From NCBI GenBank assembly GCA_017694255.1, contig JADINC010000055.1, forward strand, positions 1 to 6,189: 6,189 nt of DNA. The letters run 5' to 3'. The stretch is from Candidatus Enterousia avistercoris. GTDB taxonomy: Bacteria > Pseudomonadota > Alphaproteobacteria > Rs-D84. The position numbers and the translations under genes were made by a program. Of the stretch, positions 4,720 through 6,189 are shown piece by piece (the first letter of the stretch is position 1; each line of letters starts with the position of its first letter). A model generated the notes under the pieces. That model was not told where the DNA came from, searched no databases, and was given only the letters and a program-made list of their open reading frames with translations.

Positions 4720-6189
4720 CTAGACCGTGTAATAACCATATGTTGTAATTGACAATATGGTTGATGGTAATTGTTCGCTGCTGGAAATTTTCCACGGCGC
4801 ATTTATACAATTACGCTGGGTTCCCAACAGATTTACAGACACATCGCCACTGAACCCAGGGGACGCATCGTCATATATTGAATTCGGCAATTTTGCGCGT
4901 GAATCATTTATAAATAATGTTTTTGTATTTAATACGCGCGCAGAAATTTTTCTGATTTTTAACATTTTTGCATTGTGGCCCGATGCACGTAATGGCAACG
5001 CCGCCGCTGTAAACGAAAATCCGTATGTTCCGGCGTCGTTTAATGCAGTGTCTGAAAATTTTTCCAGATAAAAATTATTCTGGCGCGCAACAACGACGTA
5101 TGTTTCGCCATCTATGGTGGCAACTGATTTAAATTGACCGTTTGTTTTATATTGTGACCACGCAGAAATCCCCAGGGCTGAATTTTGGTTCAAAATCGCC
5201 ATTTCGCCACCAGACATAACAACAAACAACTGGTGCGTGGTGCTGTTATACGATAAATCGATGGGGCCACGCATTAAATGTTTCGCGGCCGTGCATAAAT
5301 CATTTGCGTTATAATTTTCACCCAATTGATCCAGACTAAGTTCCCGGATGTCTGTTTCACCAGCAGATATAAACACTGTCGCGCCTTCGATTTTTTGTGG
5401 TGGCAAGTATCGGGATGCGACACTGCCGACAGATGTATGTTGTTTTATATCAACAGTTGATGGGGTTAATGGCTTGCTGGAAATTGCCCATTCGCCCACA
5501 TTTGTTAAAATTTGCAGATTATCGCTGCTGACCACAGTGCATATTTGTTGGCGCTGTTGCGATAACAATGTTATAAATATGGATTCGTCATCCAAACCAG
5601 TACCAACACTAAAATTATTATGTCGACCAACGCACGACATCCAAACGCCACTGGGCCACGATGGAGAACCAGCGAATATTAATCTGTCTTGGTGAAAAGT
5701 GATACTGCATGGCCAACCACGACGCGCGCTGAACGCGGATTCAAACCAATCAGATACGGCGGCCGATGGTATTGAATATGGGCCGTTCGTGTACGCATAG
5801 ACAACCGTTGGACTGACATATTCTGTTATAATCCATTGTCTGTCCATTAATAAAATTATGCTGCCAACATTGTTTTGCGTCCAAAAATCTTTGTTTGTTG
5901 TGAATGTTGCGTAGTTGTTGCCTGATGAATTAGACGAAATTGTAATGTTCACCCCGGTTGCGTCATCGAATTTCATGAACGGAATGTTTTCTGTCATATC
6001 TGCATCATTGCGTTCAAAATCAAACTGTGTTATTTCAAAATCATCACCAGTCTTCTTTAAGATTTCTGGGCGATAATCTGGGTGAACAAAAATAATTGTC
6101 CCGAAACGCTGGGCATATTGCAATTTGTCCAGTGCATAAAAATCCCATGGCGCGGTTAAATCTTTTATCAGCGTGCCGTCATCATAAAT
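4720..6189 (-). CDS. Podovirus tail nozzle / tail tubular protein B-like (5' end beyond window)
   Basis: In short-tailed phages this protein forms the nozzle at the end of the tail, distal to the adaptor ring. The frame is open to the right edge: before an internal TTG at 6123 it continues in frame as KDLTAPWDFYALDKLQYAQ, so it is incomplete at its N-terminus, with 489 residues visible. Hallmarks of the large family of podoviral structural proteins appear in order: YAQRFGTIIFVHPDYRPEIL; then WPCSITFHQDRLIFAGSP with the following VWMSCVG (about 5718-5630), which matches the family's 'FHQ-RL-FAGTP--P--VW-S' pattern; DDESI; LQILTNVGEWAIS; LTPSTVDIKQHTSVGS; VFISAGETDIREL; DLCTAAKHLM; and AWSQYKTNGQFKSVATI. 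T7 gp12 is about 794 residues. The gene ends with TAG at 4722-4720 and starts the visible minus-strand block. The structural family is well supported; equating it with T7 gp12 rests partly on gene order. Confidence 0.82.
   Translation of the reverse strand: MYDDGTLIKDLTAPWDFYALDKLQYAQRFGTIIFVHPDYRPEILKKTGDDFEITQFDFERNDADMTENIPFMKFDDATGVNITISSNSSGNNYATFTTNKDFWTQNNVGSIILLMDRQWIITEYVSPTVVYAYTNGPYSIPSAAVSDWFESAFSARRGWPCSITFHQDRLIFAGSPSWPSGVWMSCVGRHNNFSVGTGLDDESIFITLLSQQRQQICTVVSSDNLQILTNVGEWAISSKPLTPSTVDIKQHTSVGSVASRYLPPQKIEGATVFISAGETDIRELSLDQLGENYNANDLCTAAKHLMRGPIDLSYNSTTHQLFVVMSGGEMAILNQNSALGISAWSQYKTNGQFKSVATIDGETYVVVARQNNFYLEKFSDTALNDAGTYGFSFTAAALPLRASGHNAKMLKIRKISARVLNTKTLFINDSRAKLPNSIYDDASPGFSGDVSVNLLGTQRNCINAPWKISSSEQLPSTILSITTYGYYTV

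Noticed and set aside
4263..4748. Plus-strand open frame of 161 codons opposite the small phage gene and adaptor
   Set aside because: Its product looks like an antisense translation (His/Pro/Phe rich), no ribosome binding site is seen, and the minus strand holds better supported genes.
5348..5695. Plus-strand open frame of 115 codons within the nozzle gene
   Set aside because: It is antisense to conserved nozzle motifs and lacks any start signal.
1..6189. The entire window as part of one phage genome
   Set aside because: DnaB has the character of a chromosomal helicase, the strands and gene order switch at a breakpoint, and the terminase is truncated there. It remains a minor possibility that the regulator and its neighbour belong to the phage.

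Overview
The window reads as a stretch of bacterial chromosome, most likely from an alphaproteobacterium, in which a compact block of podovirus-type (T7-like) genes lies tail-to-tail against a small host operon. The lineage is inferred from the DnaB type (a long spacer between the Walker A helix and the FFSLEMS strand) and from codon use that is much the same in all genes. No marker fixes the genus. There is no gene-free stretch longer than about 70 bases, and no tRNA, rRNA, CRISPR array or insertion sequence was seen.

Left half, plus strand. The window opens inside dnaB, the replicative helicase, which lacks only its extreme N-terminus because of the window edge and ends in an acidic C-terminal tail. 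After a 70-base gap holding a good sigma-70 promoter and inverted repeats comes a 335-residue regulator with two XRE-type helix-turn-helix domains and a C-terminal region resembling the LexA/CI (S24) self-cleaving fold. It is followed 26 bases later by an unrecognised 226-residue soluble protein, probably in the same operon.

Right half, minus strand, transcribed leftwards. In transcription order there are: a podoviral tail nozzle / tail tubular protein B-like protein (its 5' end lies beyond the right edge), a 114-residue charged helical protein, a 182-residue protein that is essentially only the N-terminal adaptor domain of a T7-type tail fibre, and a T7 gp19-like large terminase that stops directly after the ATPase domain and has no nuclease domain. 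The order nozzle, fibre, large terminase matches the T7 late module (genes 12, 17, 19), but the internal virion genes, small terminase and lysis genes of T7 are missing between them.

The truncated terminase meets the host operon at a CTAG tetranucleotide that supplies the stop codons of both convergent genes. All four phage-type frames are open and mostly have plausible ribosome binding sites. The block is therefore either a recently cut prophage or a retained, streamlined phage-derived locus. The window alone cannot decide between these.
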